A DNA stretch of 64,000 nt from Pseudomonas protegens. Its GTDB lineage: Bacteria; Pseudomonadota; Gammaproteobacteria; Pseudomonadales; Pseudomonadaceae. Below the pieces are notes generated by a model. That model searched no databases. It worked only from the letters and a program-made list of their open reading frames with translations, and had not been told where the DNA came from. A program made the translations under genes and the position numbers. The stretch spans positions 2,753,501 to 2,817,500 of the forward strand of contig NZ_CP031396.1 of assembly GCF_003363755.1 (NCBI RefSeq), in the 5' to 3' direction. Shown one piece after another: positions 31,286 to 41,861 of the stretch; position 1 is the first letter of the stretch; every line of letters starts with the position of its first letter.

Positions 31286-31675
31286 TTACACGCGGCGCTT
31301 CTTCGGCGGACGGCACCCGTTGTGCGGGATTGGCGTCACGTCGGTGATGCTGGCGATCTTGTAGCCACAGCCGTTCAAAGCGCGGACTGCGGATTCACGA
31401 CCTGGACCTGGCCCCTTGACGTTAACGTCGAGGTTCTTCAGGCCATATTCCAGCGCAGCTTGACCAGCACGCTCGGCAGCTACTTGAGCAGCGAACGGGG
31501 TGGACTTGCGAGAACCGCGGAAACCCGAACCACCGGAGGTTGCCCAGGAAAGAGCGTTACCTTGACGGTCGGTAATGGTCACGATGGTGTTGTTGAAAGA
31601 CGCGTGGATGTGGGCGATGCCATCAACCACTGTCTTTTTAATCTTTTTACGAGGACGAGCAGCAGGTTTTGCCAT
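31286..31675 (-). CDS. rpsK: 30S ribosomal protein S11
   Basis: The 129-residue S11 has the typical basic start ([19 protein letters not shown]) and the conserved [15 protein letters not shown] segment. It lies on the platform of the small subunit and helps choose the correct tRNA at the E site. It lies between rpsM and rpsD with short gaps, second in the alpha operon. Confidence 0.97.
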   Translation of the reverse strand: MAKPAARPRKKIKKTVVDGIAHIHASFNNTIVTITDRQGNALSWATSGGSGFRGSRKSTPFAAQVAAERAGQAALEYGLKNLDVNVKGPGPGRESAVRALNGCGYKIASITDVTPIPHNGCRPPKKRRV

Positions 31676-31705
31676 GACTAAATTCCTGTCGATTCGCTGG
31701 TGCGA

Positions 31706-32062
31706 TTACTTGCGGATCGGCTTACGCGGACCTTTGCGAGTACGCGCGTTGGTCTTGGTACGCTGACCGCGCACTGGAAGACCACGACGATGGCGCAGAC
31801 CGCGGTAGCAGCCCAGATCCATCAAGCGTTTGATTTTCATGTTGATTTCGCGACGCAGGTCACCTTCAGTGGTGAACTTCGCCACTTCGCCACGCAGCTG
31901 TTCAATTTGCTCGTCGCTCAGATCCTTGATCTTCGCAGCTGGGTTGACCCCAGTCACTGCACAGATTTTCTGCGCAGTAGTGCGACCAACACCATAGATG
32001 TAGGTCAGCGAGATAACAGTATGCTTGTTATCTGGAATGTTAACGCCTGCAATACGGGCCAT
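31706..32062 (-). CDS. rpsM: 30S ribosomal protein S13
   Basis: The 118-residue S13 starts [20 protein letters not shown] and ends in the basic tail KGPRKPIRK that reaches the P-site tRNA. It forms bridges to the large subunit. It is the first gene of the alpha operon: a promoter candidate lies 60 bases upstream and a terminator-like hairpin separates it from rpmJ. Confidence 0.97.
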   Translation of the reverse strand: MARIAGVNIPDNKHTVISLTYIYGVGRTTAQKICAVTGVNPAAKIKDLSDEQIEQLRGEVAKFTTEGDLRREINMKIKRLMDLGCYRGLRHRRGLPVRGQRTKTNARTRKGPRKPIRK

Positions 32063-32121
32063 TCAGTGGGACTCCAATTGACAGCTACCTACGCCCCGGA
32101 AGCCAAGAAATAGGGCGCGAG

Positions 32122-32150
32122 ATAATATCGCTGTAATAACAAATAATCAA
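32122..32150 (-). promoter_or_regulatory. alpha-operon promoter ahead of rpsM
   Basis: On the minus strand TTGATT (32145-32150) and TATTAT (32122-32127) are 17 bases apart, a good sigma70 pattern. It lies directly after the hairpin at 32151-32174 and about 60 bases before rpsM. Confidence 0.75.
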
Positions 32151-32174
32151 CCCGGCAGCGCACTAGCTGCCGGG
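32151..32174 (-). terminator. hairpin between rpmJ and rpsM
   Basis: CCCGGCAGC and GCTGCCGGG form a perfect nine-pair stem with a six-base loop, followed on the minus strand by TTGATTATTTG. The T-run is interrupted, so it may be a partial terminator or attenuator of the spc operon. Confidence 0.65.
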
Positions 32175-32192
32175 CTTGAAGCACAATCACAC

Positions 32193-32309
32193 TCAGCCTT
32201 GGCGCTGTTTGTGACGCGGTTCCGCGCTGCAAATTACTCGAACAACACCTTCGCGGCGAATAATCTTGCAGTTACGGCACAGCTTTTTCACCGATGCACG
32301 AACTTTCAT
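32193..32309 (-). CDS. rpmJ: 50S ribosomal protein L36
   Basis: The 38-residue protein reads [20 protein letters not shown] at the start and ends RHKQRQG. It has the zinc pattern Cys11, Cys14, Cys27, His33, so it is the zinc-binding form. It lies 24 bases after secY on the same strand, the usual place. It is the last gene of the spc operon before the hairpin. Confidence 0.96.
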
Positions 32310-32333
32310 CACCAACTCCTCGAACCTTATGGA

Positions 32334-33662
32334 TTAGCGCAGCATGCCGCTGCCGTAACCCTTCAGGTTGGCTTTCTTCATCAGGGATTCGTACTGGTGG
32401 GAAACGAGGTGCGATTGTACTTGCGACATAAAGTCCATAACAACCACGACCACGATCAGCAACGAGGTCCCGCCAAGGTAGAACGGAACGTTTGCAGCAA
32501 CCACCAGGAACTGGGGCAACAGACACACGGCCGTCATATATAGAGCACCGAACATGGTCAAGCGGGTCAGAACGCCATCAATGTAGCGCGCCGACTGCTC
32601 ACCTGGACGGATGCCCGGAATAAAGGCACCGGACTTCTTCAGGTTTTCCGCTACGTCTTTCGGATTGAACATCAACGCCGTATAGAAGAAGCAGAAGAAA
32701 ATAATCCCTGCACTAAACAGCAGAATATTCAACGGCTGACCAGGAGCGATCGACTGCGAGATGTCCTGCAACCAGCCCATACCTTCAGACTGACCGAACC
32801 AGGCACCCAACGAAGCCGGAAACAGCAAAATGCTGCTCGCGAAGATAGCAGGAATTACACCGGCCATATTCACTTTCAGCGGCAAGTGGCTGGTCTGCGC
32901 AGCAAAAACCTTGCGGCCCTGCTGACGCTTGGCGTAGTGAACAGCAATACGACGCTGGCCACGCTCAATGAACACCACAAAACCGATAATCGCTACTGCC
33001 AGCAAACCGATCGCAACCAAGGCAAAAATGTTGATATCACCCTGACGCGCAGACTCGAAAGACTGCCCGATCGCTCTCGGAAGACCGGCGACGATACCTG
33101 CGAAAATCAACATCGAGATACCGTTGCCAACACCACGCTCAGTAATCTGCTCACCCAGCCACATCATGAACATCGCACCAGCCACAAACGTGGATACCGC
33201 GACGAAATGGAAGCCAAAGTCACCAGTGAACGCAACGCCCTGCCCTGCCAGACCAACGGACATGCCGATGGCCTGAACCAGAGCTAGGACGACAGTGCCG
33301 TAGCGGGTGTACTGGCTGATCTTGCGACGGCCAGCTTCACCTTCCTTCTTCAACTGCTCCAACTGCGGACTGACGGCTGTCATAAGTTGCATGATGATCG
33401 AAGCCGAGATGTACGGCATGATCCCCAGTGCAAAAATGCTCATCCGCTCCAGCGCGCCGCCGGAAAACATGTTGAACAAGCTAAGAATGGTCCCCTCATT
33501 CTGTCGAAACAGGTCTGCGAGTCGGTCCGGGTTGATACCTGGAACCGGGATGTGTGCGCCTATTCGGTAGACGATAATCGCCAGGAACAGAAAACGCAGA
33601 CGAGCCCAGAGTTCAGACATACCGCCTTTGCCGAGCGCAGAGAGAGCACCTTGCTTAGCCAT
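32334..33662 (-). CDS. secY: SecY, protein translocase channel subunit
   Basis: The 442-residue inner-membrane protein has ten predicted helices and forms the pore of the SecYEG translocon. Typical segments are [20 protein letters not shown] at the start, [27 protein letters not shown] (plug and helix 2 area) and the cytoplasmic loop [18 protein letters not shown]. Its ATG directly follows the rplO stop with no gap, which suggests translational coupling. It also carries out membrane insertion of the many membrane proteins encoded here. Confidence 0.98.
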   Translation of the reverse strand: MAKQGALSALGKGGMSELWARLRFLFLAIIVYRIGAHIPVPGINPDRLADLFRQNEGTILSLFNMFSGGALERMSIFALGIMPYISASIIMQLMTAVSPQLEQLKKEGEAGRRKISQYTRYGTVVLALVQAIGMSVGLAGQGVAFTGDFGFHFVAVSTFVAGAMFMMWLGEQITERGVGNGISMLIFAGIVAGLPRAIGQSFESARQGDINIFALVAIGLLAVAIIGFVVFIERGQRRIAVHYAKRQQGRKVFAAQTSHLPLKVNMAGVIPAIFASSILLFPASLGAWFGQSEGMGWLQDISQSIAPGQPLNILLFSAGIIFFCFFYTALMFNPKDVAENLKKSGAFIPGIRPGEQSARYIDGVLTRLTMFGALYMTAVCLLPQFLVVAANVPFYLGGTSLLIVVVVVMDFMSQVQSHLVSHQYESLMKKANLKGYGSGMLR

Positions 33663-34097
33663 TTATTCCTCGAACTTGCCGCCAGCTGCTTCGATAGCCG
33701 CACGCGCACCTTTGGTGGCTGCGATACCCTTGATGGTCACAGCGCGAGTAACTTCGCCGGACAGCATGATTTTCACACGCTGAACGTTCTGGTTAATCAC
33801 GTTGGCATCTTTCAGGGACTGCACGGTAACGATGTCGCCTTCCACTTTGGCCAACTCGGACAGACGCACTTCTGCGCGGTCCATGGCTTTCAGGGAAACG
33901 AAACCGAACTTCGGCAGGCGACGATGCAGCGGCTGTTGACCGCCTTCAAAGCCTGGAGCGATGGTGCCACCGGAGCGGGAAGTCTGACCTTTGTGACCAC
34001 GGCCACCAGTCTTACCCAAACCACTACCGATACCACGGCCCGGACGATGCTTTTCGCGACGGGAACCCGGCGCTGGACTCAGATCATTGAGTTTCAT
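33663..34097 (-). CDS. rplO: 50S ribosomal protein L15
   Basis: The 144-residue L15 starts [20 protein letters not shown] and has the Gly-rich basic part [19 protein letters not shown], which runs into the rRNA core. It is a late assembly protein of the large subunit. It abuts secY without a gap and is 3 bases after rpmD. Confidence 0.97.
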   Translation of the reverse strand: MKLNDLSPAPGSRREKHRPGRGIGSGLGKTGGRGHKGQTSRSGGTIAPGFEGGQQPLHRRLPKFGFVSLKAMDRAEVRLSELAKVEGDIVTVQSLKDANVINQNVQRVKIMLSGEVTRAVTIKGIAATKGARAAIEAAGGKFEE

Positions 34098-34100
34098 CGA

Positions 34101-34277
34101 TTAACCCTCGACACGCAGCATGTAGTAAGCCTTGTTGATCATCCCGCGGTTCTCGGGAGTATCTTGGACTTCTACAGTGTGACCGATGCGACGCAGGCCC
34201 AGACCCTTAACGCACAGTTTGTGGTTAGGGATACGGCCGGTCATGCTTTTGATCAGCGTTACTTTAACGGTAGCCAT
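34101..34277 (-). CDS. rpmD: 50S ribosomal protein L30
   Basis: The 58-residue protein reads [20 protein letters not shown] at the start and ends MLRVEG. It has the short ferredoxin-like form of bacterial L30. It is too short for common open-frame cutoffs. It sits between rpsE (2 bases) and rplO (3 bases) in the spc operon. Confidence 0.96.
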
Positions 34278-34279
34278 GA

Positions 34280-34780
34280 TCAGATGATCTCCTGGACGCT
34301 TTTGCCACGCTTGGCGGCAATGGATTCAGGGGACTGCATAGCCTTCAAACCTTTGAAAGTGGCATGAACCACGTTTACTGGGTTAGTCGAGCCGTAGCAC
34401 TTGGCCAGAACGTTCTGAACACCAGCAACTTCAAGGACAGCACGCATAGCGCCGCCAGCGATGATACCGGTACCTTCAGAAGCAGGCTGCATGTACACCT
34501 TGGAAGCGCCATGAGCGGACTTCATAGCGTACTGCAGAGTGGTGCCGTTCAGATCAACTTGGATCATGTTGCGGCGAGCAGCTTCCATTGCCTTCTGGAT
34601 CGCAGCAGGCACTTCACGCGACTTGCCACGGCCGAAGCCAACACGGCCCTTACCATCACCAACCACGGTCAACGCGGTGAAAGTGAAGATACGGCCGCCT
34701 TTAACGGTTTTGGCTACGCGGTTAACTTGAACCAGCTTCTCGATGTAGCCTTCGTCGCGCTTTTGGTCGTTATTTGACAT
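34280..34780 (-). CDS. rpsE: 30S ribosomal protein S5
   Basis: The 166-residue S5 has the double-stranded RNA-binding part ([19 protein letters not shown]) and the later [20 protein letters not shown] segment. It helps keep decoding accurate and unwinds mRNA at the entry. The spectinomycin-contact loop ([11 protein letters not shown]) looks like wild type. It lies 3 bases after rplR. Confidence 0.97.
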
Positions 34781-34783
34781 AAC

Positions 34784-35134
34784 TTAGAACTCCAGCCCAG
34801 CTTCACGAGCAGCATCAGCCAGCGCCTTGACGCGGCCGTGGTACTTGAAGCCAGAGCGGTCGAAAGCCACCTGCGAGACGCCAGCGGCTTTTGCACGCGT
34901 AGCGACCAGCTGGCCAACCTTAGTGGCCGCGTCGATGTTGCCAGTGGCGCCATCACGCAGTTCTTTATCCAAAGTCGAGGCACTCGCCAAGACTTTGTTG
35001 CCGTCGGCCGAAATGACCTGGGCGTAGATGTGCTGCGAAGAGCGGAACACGCAGAGACGCACGACTTCGAGTTCGTGCATTTTCAGGCGTGCTTTGCGAG
35101 CGCGACGCAGTCGAGTAACTTTTTTGTCGGTCAT
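34784..35134 (-). CDS. rplR: 50S ribosomal protein L18
   Basis: The 116-residue L18 starts [20 protein letters not shown] and carries the basic tail and core needed to bind 5S rRNA together with L5 and L25. Motif [25 protein letters not shown] at the end is typical. It lies between rplF and rpsE. Confidence 0.97.
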   Translation of the reverse strand: MTDKKVTRLRRARKARLKMHELEVVRLCVFRSSQHIYAQVISADGNKVLASASTLDKELRDGATGNIDAATKVGQLVATRAKAAGVSQVAFDRSGFKYHGRVKALADAAREAGLEF

Positions 35135-35144
35135 TTGCTATGCC

Positions 35145-35678
35145 CTACTTCTTCTTGGCTTCTTTACGACGGACGACTTCGTCCGCGTAGCGCACACCTT
35201 TACCTTTGTAAGGCTCTGGTGGACGGAAGTCGCGGATCTCAGCGGCCACTTGACCTACCAGCTGCTTATCGATGCCCTTGATCAGGATATCGGTCTGGCT
35301 AGGAGTCTCAGCGGTGATGCCTTCCGGCAGTTCGTAATCCACTGGATGCGAGAAGCCGAGGGCCAGGTTCAGCACTGTGCCTTTTGCTTGTGCCTTGTAA
35401 CCAACACCGACCAGTTGGAGCTTACGCTCGAAGCCTTGGCTAACGCCTTGGACCATGTTGTTTACCAGAGCACGAGTGGTACCGGCCATTGCACGAGTTT
35501 GTTGGTCGCCATTGCGAGCAGCGAAACGCAGCTCACCAGCTTCCTCAACAATTTCAACGGACGAGTGAACGTTCAGTTCGAGAGTGCCCTTGGCACCCTT
35601 CACCGAAAGCTGTTGGCCGGCGAATTTAACTTCGACACCAGCTGGCAGCTTAACGGGGTTCTTAGCGACGCGAGACAT
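35145..35678 (-). CDS. rplF: 50S ribosomal protein L6
   Basis: The 177-residue L6 starts [20 protein letters not shown] and has two similar domains. The C-terminal RNA-binding part reads [22 protein letters not shown]. It lies near the factor-binding site of the large subunit. It is 12 bases after rpsH. Confidence 0.97.
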   Translation of the reverse strand: MSRVAKNPVKLPAGVEVKFAGQQLSVKGAKGTLELNVHSSVEIVEEAGELRFAARNGDQQTRAMAGTTRALVNNMVQGVSQGFERKLQLVGVGYKAQAKGTVLNLALGFSHPVDYELPEGITAETPSQTDILIKGIDKQLVGQVAAEIRDFRPPEPYKGKGVRYADEVVRRKEAKKK

Positions 35679-35690
35679 GCTTATCCCCCC

Positions 35691-36083
35691 TTAGAACACA
35701 GTGCAAAGAACTTCGCCGCCGACACCGGCAGCGCGCGCAGCACGATCAGTCATCACACCTTTGTTGGTGGAGACGATAGACACGCCAAGACCGCCACGTA
35801 CTTTCGGCAGTTCTTCAACGGACTTGTACTGACGCAGGCCTGGACGGCTAACGCGCTTCACTTCCTCGATGACCGGACGGCCTTCGAAGTATTTCAGCTC
35901 GATGGACAGCAGAGGTTTGATTTCGCTGCTGATCTGATAACCCGCGATGTAACCTTCGTCCTTCAGGACTTTTGCTACAGCCACCTTCAGCGTGGAAGAC
36001 GGCATGCTTACGACGGACTTTTCAGCCATCTGGGCATTACGGATTCGAGTTAGCATGTCCGCTAACGGGTCCTGCATACTCAT
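35691..36083 (-). CDS. rpsH: 30S ribosomal protein S8
   Basis: The 130-residue S8 starts [20 protein letters not shown] and ends [11 protein letters not shown], the family ending. It binds the centre of 16S rRNA early in assembly. In E. coli S8 also represses the spc operon. Here the 207-base gap before it carries a perfect hairpin, unusual inside this operon. Confidence 0.97.
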   Translation of the reverse strand: MSMQDPLADMLTRIRNAQMAEKSVVSMPSSTLKVAVAKVLKDEGYIAGYQISSEIKPLLSIELKYFEGRPVIEEVKRVSRPGLRQYKSVEELPKVRGGLGVSIVSTNKGVMTDRAARAAGVGGEVLCTVF

Positions 36084-36200
36084 GGGCTAGATGCTCCTGA
36101 TACAAAAAGAATTAGCCTTGCGGCTACAACTGTCGCCGAGAAATTCCGGGCAAAAAACACGGGCTCAGGCGAGCCGGTCATTCTAGACACACCCCAGAAA

Positions 36201-36230
36201 TGAATCAAGCCCCAAAAGGGGCTTGATTCA
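36201..36230 (-). promoter_or_regulatory. perfect hairpin between rpsN and rpsH
   Basis: TGAATCAAGCCCC and GGGGCTTGATTCA form a perfect 13-pair stem with loop AAAA (TTTT in RNA sense as U). No T-run follows on the minus strand (TTTCTGGGG), so it is not a clear terminator. It may be a processing site, an attenuator or a binding site for a ribosomal protein. Confidence 0.6.
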
Positions 36231-36290
36231 GATTCAAGGCCACCGGTGATCGGGATCTTACGAGCCCGACCACCGCGACTTTGATAGCTA

Positions 36291-36596
36291 TTACCAGCTG
36301 GCTTTAACCAGACCTGGTACGTCACCACGCATTGCAGCTTCACGCAGCTTGTTACGGCCAAGGCCGAACTTGCGGTAAACGCCGTGCGGACGACCAGTCA
36401 GGCGGCAGCGGTTACGCATGCGCGAGGCGCTTGCGTCACGTGGCTGCTTCTGCAGCGCTACGGTAGCTTCCCAACGGGCTTCTGGACTTGCGTTCAGATC
36501 CACGATGATAGCTTTCAGCGCTGCACGCTTGGTGGCGTACTTGGCAACAGTAAGCTGACGCTTCAGCTCACGGTTTTTCATGCTCTTCTTGGCCAT
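36291..36596 (-). CDS. rpsN: 30S ribosomal protein S14
   Basis: The 101-residue S14 starts [20 protein letters not shown]. It is the long form without the zinc Cys motif ([20 protein letters not shown] has one Cys). The start at 36596 fits the family; the open frame extends 22 codons upstream. It helps assemble the head of the small subunit. It follows rplE by 13 bases. Confidence 0.97.
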
Positions 36597-36609
36597 TTTC
36601 CTACTCCAA

Positions 36610-37149
36610 TCAGTTGCGGAACGGGAATTTGAAAGCACGCAGCAGAGCGCGGCCTTCATCATCGTTCTTAGCAGTGGTGGTCAGGGTAATGTCCAGACCG
36701 CGGAGAGCATCGATCTTGTCGTAATCGATTTCCGGGAAAATGATCTGCTCTTTCACGCCCATGCTGTAGTTACCACGACCATCGAAGGACTTGGCATTCA
36801 GGCCGCGGAAGTCGCGAACCCGAGGCAGGGAGATCGACAGCAGACGATCCAGGAACTCGTACATACGCTCACGGCGCAGGGTCACTTTGACGCCGATCGG
36901 CCATCCTTCGCGGACTTTGAAGCCAGCGATGGATTTACGAGCGTAGGTCACAACGACTTTCTGGCCGGTGATCTTTTCCAGGTCAGCAACAGCATGCTCG
37001 ATGACTTTTTTGTCGCCGATTGCTTCGCCCAGACCCATGTTCAGGGTGATTTTGGTAACGCGCGGAACTTCCATCACGTTCGAAAGCTTAAGTTCTTCCT
37101 TAAGTTTCGGAGCGATTTCCTTCCGGTAAATCTCTTTTAGTCGTGCCAT
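36610..37149 (-). CDS. rplE: 50S ribosomal protein L5
   Basis: The 179-residue L5 starts [20 protein letters not shown] and contains the [16 protein letters not shown] and [20 protein letters not shown] segments. It binds 5S rRNA and contacts the P-site tRNA. It lies between rplX and rpsN in the spc operon. Confidence 0.97.
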
Positions 37150-37169
37150 GGTCTTCTACCTAGCAGTGT

Positions 37170-37484
37170 TCAAGCATCAACCGCTTTTTGGGTCGACTTG
37201 AAGACACGAATTTTTTTGCCGTCTTCTACTTTGAAACCAACGCGGTCAGCCTTGTTGGTTTCGCCGTTGAAAATGGCGACGTTGGAAGCGTGCAGTGGCG
37301 CTTCTTTCTCGACGATACCGCCCTGTACGCCCGACATCGGGTTAGGCTTGGTATGACGCTTGACCAGGTTCAGGCCACCGACAACCAGACGGTCATCAGC
37401 CAGAACTTTAAGCACCTTACCGCGCTTACCTTTGTCTTTGCCGGCGATCACGATGATCTCGTCGTCACGACGAATCTTTTGCAT
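37170..37484 (-). CDS. rplX: 50S ribosomal protein L24
   Basis: The 104-residue L24 has the KOW motif [17 protein letters not shown] at its start. It is one of the first proteins to bind 23S rRNA and also lines the tunnel exit. The predicted start [10 protein letters not shown] is standard. It lies 11 bases after rplN. Confidence 0.97.
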   Translation of the reverse strand: MQKIRRDDEIIVIAGKDKGKRGKVLKVLADDRLVVGGLNLVKRHTKPNPMSGVQGGIVEKEAPLHASNVAIFNGETNKADRVGFKVEDGKKIRVFKSTQKAVDA

Positions 37485-37495
37485 GTCGGATCTCC

Positions 37496-37864
37496 TTACA
37501 GCACTTCTGGGGCGAGCGAGACGATCTTCATGAACTTCTCAGTACGAAGTTCACGGGTCACTGGCCCAAAGATACGGGTGCCGATCGGCTCTTGCTTGTT
37601 GTTCAACAGAACAGCAGCGTTGCCATCAAAGCGGATGATGGAGCCGTCAGCACGACGAACACCATGGCGAGTGCGGACTACAACTGCAGTCATCACTTGG
37701 CCTTTTTTCACCTTACCGCGAGGAATTGCTTCCTTGACGGTAACTTTGATGATGTCACCGATACCAGCGTAACGACGATGGGAGCCACCCAGCACCTTGA
37801 TGCACATAACGCGGCGAGCGCCGCTGTTATCGGCCACATCGAGCATGGATTGAGTCTGAATCAT
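37496..37864 (-). CDS. rplN: 50S ribosomal protein L14
   Basis: The 122-residue L14 starts [20 protein letters not shown] and ends [11 protein letters not shown], both classic. It forms bridges to the small subunit and is the contact of silencing factor RsfS in many bacteria. It is usually taken as the first gene of the spc operon; no clear promoter was found in the 23-base gap to rpsQ, so the S10 and spc groups are probably read together. Confidence 0.97.
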   Translation of the reverse strand: MIQTQSMLDVADNSGARRVMCIKVLGGSHRRYAGIGDIIKVTVKEAIPRGKVKKGQVMTAVVVRTRHGVRRADGSIIRFDGNAAVLLNNKQEPIGTRIFGPVTRELRTEKFMKIVSLAPEVL

Positions 37865-37887
37865 ATAATTTCTCCGACCCCTAGCCC

Positions 37888-38154
37888 TTAGACTTCCACA
37901 GCGCGTTCGAGAACATCAACCAGAGCCCAAGACTTGGTCTTGGCCATCGGACGAGTTTCACGAATAGTGACTTTGTCGCCGATGTGGCACTGATTGGTTT
38001 CGTCGTGCGCGTGCAGCTTAGTCGAACGCTTAACGTATTTACCGTAGATAGGGTGCTTAACGCGACGCTCGATCAGAACGGTGATGGTCTTGTCCATCTT
38101 GTCGCTGACAACACGGCCAGTCAGCGTACGGACAGTTTTTTCGGCTTCAGCCAT
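37888..38154 (-). CDS. rpsQ: 30S ribosomal protein S17
   Basis: The 88-residue S17 is an OB-fold protein with the segments [20 protein letters not shown] and [16 protein letters not shown]. It binds 16S rRNA early. It lies two bases after rpmC and is the last gene of the S10 group. Confidence 0.97.
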   Translation of the reverse strand: MAEAEKTVRTLTGRVVSDKMDKTITVLIERRVKHPIYGKYVKRSTKLHAHDETNQCHIGDKVTIRETRPMAKTKSWALVDVLERAVEV

Positions 38155-38156
38155 GA

Positions 38157-38348
38157 TTACTTACCTGCCTGCTGGTTGAGCACAGTCTTCACGCGAGCGA
38201 TGTCACGCTTAACTTGCGAGAGCAGATGAGACTGCCCCAACTGGCCAGTTGCTTTCTGCATACGCAGATTGAACTGGTCGCGCAGCAGGCCGAGCAGTTG
38301 CTCGTTCAGCTGCTGTGCGGATTTTTCACGAAGTTCATTCGCTTTCAT
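38157..38348 (-). CDS. rpmC: 50S ribosomal protein L29
   Basis: The 63-residue L29 begins [20 protein letters not shown]. It forms a two-helix hairpin at the tunnel exit, near the site where trigger factor and SRP dock. Its ATG shares one base with the rplP stop (TGATG), showing coupled translation. Confidence 0.97.
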
Positions 38349-38761
38349 CACATCACCGTCCGCTTAACAAAGGAGGTGGCGAGCGGCAGCTTTGCAGCAG
38401 CCAGGGCGAAAGCCTCACGCGCCAGCTCTTCAGAAACACCCTCGATTTCATACAGGACTTTGCCTGGCTGAATCTGGGCAACCCAGTATTCGACGTTACC
38501 CTTACCTTTACCCATCCGAACTTCGAGTGGCTTCTTGGAAATAGGCTTGTCCGGGAATACACGGATCCAGATCTTGCCACCACGTTTTACGTGACGGGTC
38601 AGAGCACGACGCGCTGACTCGATCTGACGAGCGGTGAGACGACCACGAGCAACAGACTTCAGCGCGAACTCGCCGAAGCTGACTTTGCTACCGCGCAATG
38701 CCAGACCACGGTTGTGGCCGGTCATTTGCTTGCGGAACTTCGTACGCTTTGGTTGCAACAT
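38348..38761 (-). CDS. rplP: 50S ribosomal protein L16
   Basis: The 137-residue L16 starts [20 protein letters not shown] and ends [12 protein letters not shown]. It lies near the A site and helps aminoacyl-tRNA binding. Residue Arg81, which YcfD hydroxylates in E. coli, is in the [20 protein letters not shown] segment. It overlaps rpmC by one base. Confidence 0.97.
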
Positions 38762-38773
38762 TTGGCGTACCCC

Positions 38774-39460
38774 TTACTTAGCAGCTTTTTTACGAGGCGC
38801 AGGTGCTTGCGGCTTCAGCTCTTCTTGGCGACCACCAATTACTTCGCCTTTGAAGATCCAAACCTTCACACCGATCACACCATAAGTGGTGTGAGCTTCG
38901 TAGGTGGCATAGTCGATATCGGCACGCAGGGTGTGCAGTGGCACACGACCTTCGCGATACCATTCAGTACGTGCGATTTCAGCACCGCCGAGACGACCGC
39001 TCACTTGGATTTTGATGCCCTTGGCACCAATGCGCATGGCGTTCTGTACGGCGCGCTTCATAGCACGACGGAACATTACGCGACGCTCCAGCTGCTGAGC
39101 TACGCTCTGCGCAACCAGCATACCGTCGAGCTCCGGCTTGCGGATCTCTTCGATATTGATGTGCACAGGCACACCCATTTGCTTGGTCAGGTCCTGACGC
39201 AGCTTCTCAACATCTTCACCTTTCTTGCCGATCACGATGCCGGGACGAGCGGTGTGGATGGTGATGCGTGCAGTTTGAGCCGGACGATGGATATCGATAC
39301 GGCTTACGGACGCGCTTTTTAGTTTGTCTTGGAGATACTCACGCACATTCAGATCTGCGAGCAAATAGTCCGCATAAGTCCGACCGTCTGCGTACCAGAC
39401 GGAGGTGTGCTCCTTGACGATTCCCAGGCGAATGCCAATGGGATGTACTTTCTGACCCAT
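38774..39460 (-). CDS. rpsC: 30S ribosomal protein S3
   Basis: The 228-residue S3 starts [20 protein letters not shown] and has the KH domain with the GKKG loop ([20 protein letters not shown]). Together with S4 and S5 it forms the mRNA entry with helicase action. I chose the ATG at 39460 by family length; the open frame runs 28 codons further and overlaps rplV. Confidence 0.97.
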   Translation of the reverse strand: MGQKVHPIGIRLGIVKEHTSVWYADGRTYADYLLADLNVREYLQDKLKSASVSRIDIHRPAQTARITIHTARPGIVIGKKGEDVEKLRQDLTKQMGVPVHINIEEIRKPELDGMLVAQSVAQQLERRVMFRRAMKRAVQNAMRIGAKGIKIQVSGRLGGAEIARTEWYREGRVPLHTLRADIDYATYEAHTTYGVIGVKVWIFKGEVIGGRQEELKPQAPAPRKKAAK

Positions 39461-39473
39461 CTCTTCGACTCCG

Positions 39474-39806
39474 TTACTTGTCAGCAACCTTGACAGTGAT
39501 ATGGCAAGACCGCTTGACGATGCGATCAGCACGGCCTTTGGCACGTGGCATGATGCGCTTCAGCGAACGCCCTTCGTTGACGAAAACGGTGGAGACTTTC
39601 AGGTCATCAACGTCTGCGCCTTCGTTATGCTCGGCGTTGGCTACGGCCGACTCCAGCACTTTCTTCATGATCTCGGCGGCTTTCTTACTGCTGAAAGCCA
39701 ACAGGTTGAGCGCTTCGCCCACCTTCTTCCCGCGGATCTGGTCGGCGACCAAGCGGGCTTTCTGGGCGGAGATTCGAGCGCCCGACAACTTAGCGGCTAC
39801 TTCCAT
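39474..39806 (-). CDS. rplV: 50S ribosomal protein L22
   Basis: The 110-residue L22 starts [20 protein letters not shown] and includes the hairpin [20 protein letters not shown] that reaches into the tunnel near the macrolide site; the sequence looks wild type. A second ATG directly upstream (39809) is possible. It lies between rpsS and rpsC. Confidence 0.96.
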
Positions 39807-39819
39807 CATTCCTTACCCC

Positions 39820-40095
39820 TTAACGCTTGGCTTTCTTGTCAGCCACGTGCCCGCGATATGTACGGGTACCGGCGAACTCGCCCAGTTTGTGGCCGACCAT
39901 GTCTTCGTTCACGAGAACTGGAACATGTTGACGACCGTTATGCACAGCGATGGTCAGACCGACCATTTGTGGCAGGATCATGGAACGGCGCGACCAGGTC
40001 TTAACTGGTTTGCGATCGTTCTTTTCCGCCGCCACTTCGATCTTCTTCAGTAGGTGAAGATCAATAAAAGGACCTTTTTTCAGAGAACGTGGCAC
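39820..40095 (-). CDS. rpsS: 30S ribosomal protein S19
   Basis: The 91-residue S19 starts [20 protein letters not shown] and has [20 protein letters not shown] at the end. It forms a complex with S13 in the head of the small subunit. It is 16 bases after rplB. Confidence 0.97.
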   Translation of the reverse strand: MPRSLKKGPFIDLHLLKKIEVAAEKNDRKPVKTWSRRSMILPQMVGLTIAVHNGRQHVPVLVNEDMVGHKLGEFAGTRTYRGHVADKKAKR

Positions 40096-40111
40096 TGTCG
40101 TATCCCTCTAT

Positions 40112-40936
40112 TTACTTGCGACGACGGACGATCATTTTGTCGGTACGCTTATTACCACGAGTCTTCGCGCCCTTAGTCGGGAAGCCCCATGGCGATACCG
40201 GATGACGACCACCAGAGGTACGACCTTCACCACCACCATGTGGGTGGTCAACCGGGTTCATGGCAACACCACGAACGGTTGGGCGAACGCCACGCCAGCG
40301 TTTGGCACCAGCTTTACCCAGCGAACGCAGGCTGTGCTCGGAGTTCGAGACTTCGCCCAGGGTCGCACGGCATTCAGCCAGCACTTTACGCATCTCACCA
40401 GAACGCAGACGCAGGGTCACGTAGACGCCTTCACGAGCGACCAGTTGAGCCGAAGCACCAGCCGAACGAGCGATTTGCGCGCCTTTACCTGGCTTCAGTT
40501 CGATGCCGTGTACGGTGCTACCAACTGGAATGTTGCGCAGTTGCAGAGCGTTGCCCGGCTTGATCGGTGCCAGAGCACCTGCGATCAGCTGGTCGCCAGC
40601 GCTCACGCCCTTAGGGGCGATGATGTAGCGACGCTCGCCATCTGCGTACAGCAGCAGAGCGATGTGAGCAGTACGGTTTGGATCGTATTCGATACGCTCG
40701 ACAGTGGCAGCGATGCCATCTTTGTCGTTGCGACGGAAGTCGACCAGACGGTAATGCTGCTTATGACCACCACCAACGTGACGAGTGGTAATGCGGCCAT
40801 TGTTGTTACGACCACCAGACTTCGATTTCTTCTCGAGCAGCGGTGCGTGAGGAGCGCCTTTATGCAGCTCCTGGTTGACCACCTTGACCACAAAACGGCG
40901 GCCAGGGGAAGTCGGTTTGCATTTAACGATTGCCAT
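40112..40936 (-). CDS. rplB: 50S ribosomal protein L2
   Basis: The 274-residue L2 is among the most conserved proteins of the ribosome. It starts [20 protein letters not shown] and has the peptidyl-transferase-near motif [20 protein letters not shown]. It helps the subunits join and forms part of the peptidyl-transferase area. It lies fourth in the S10 operon after rplW. Confidence 0.98.
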   Translation of the reverse strand: MAIVKCKPTSPGRRFVVKVVNQELHKGAPHAPLLEKKSKSGGRNNNGRITTRHVGGGHKQHYRLVDFRRNDKDGIAATVERIEYDPNRTAHIALLLYADGERRYIIAPKGVSAGDQLIAGALAPIKPGNALQLRNIPVGSTVHGIELKPGKGAQIARSAGASAQLVAREGVYVTLRLRSGEMRKVLAECRATLGEVSNSEHSLRSLGKAGAKRWRGVRPTVRGVAMNPVDHPHGGGEGRTSGGRHPVSPWGFPTKGAKTRGNKRTDKMIVRRRK

Positions 40937-40950
40937 GATGCACCCCTTCC

Positions 40951-41250
40951 TTACTCAGCACTGCTGCTGAAATCGAGATCTTGGCCTGGCTGAAGGGAGA
41001 TAACTGCCTTCTTCCAGTCATTACGCTTGCCCAGACCGCGAGCGGTACGCTTGCTCTTACCCAGAACGTTCAGGGTAGTAACGCGCTCCACTTTCACGCT
41101 GAACAGGCTTTCGACGGCCTTCTTGATTTCCAGCTTGGTTGCGTCAGTAGCAACCTTGAAAACGAACTGGCCTTTCTTGTCTGCCAGAACCGTAGCCTTC
41201 TCGGAAACGTGCGGGCCAAGCAGAACTTTAAATACGCGTTCCTGGTTCAT
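40951..41250 (-). CDS. rplW: 50S ribosomal protein L23
   Basis: The 99-residue L23 starts [20 protein letters not shown]. It lies at the tunnel exit and is the docking site of trigger factor and SRP. Its start overlaps the rplD stop by four bases (ATGA), so translation is coupled. Confidence 0.97.
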
Positions 41251-41849
41251 CCCAGCAGCTCCTCGAATTTCTTCACGGCCGACACAGTGATCAACACTTT
41301 GTCGTATGCGATCAGACTAACTGGATCGGAACCTTGCACGTCACGAACATCAACGTGTGGCAGGTTACGAGCAGCCAGGTACAGGTTCTGATCAACAGCG
41401 TCCGACACGATCAGAACGTCGGTCAGGCTCATGTTGTTCAGTTTGCCCAGCAGATCTTTGGTTTTCGGAGTTTCAACAGCGAAATCCTGAACCACGACCA
41501 GACGATCAGTACGCACCAGCTCAGCAAGGATGGAACGCATTGCTGCGCGATACATCTTCTTGTTCAGCTTCTGGGAGTGATCCTGAGGACGAGCTGCGAA
41601 AGTGGTACCGCCGCCACGCCAGATTGGGCTACGGATAGTACCAGCACGAGCACGGCCAGTACCTTTCTGACGCCATGGGCGCTTGCCGCCACCGGAAACG
41701 TCGGAACGGGTCTTTTGCTGCTTGCTACCTTGACGGCCGCCAGCCATGTAGGCCACGACTGCTTGGTGAACCAGCGTCTCGTTGAATTCGCCGCCAAATG
41801 TCAGTTCGGAAACTTCGATCGCTTGAGCGTCATTTACATTTAATTGCAT
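41247..41849 (-). CDS. rplD: 50S ribosomal protein L4
   Basis: The 200-residue L4 has the tunnel loop ([20 protein letters not shown], then [19 protein letters not shown]) close to the macrolide site, with no visible resistance change. In E. coli L4 controls the S10 operon through its leader. It lies between rplC and rplW. Confidence 0.97.
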
Positions 41850-41861
41850 GTCAGCTTCCCC

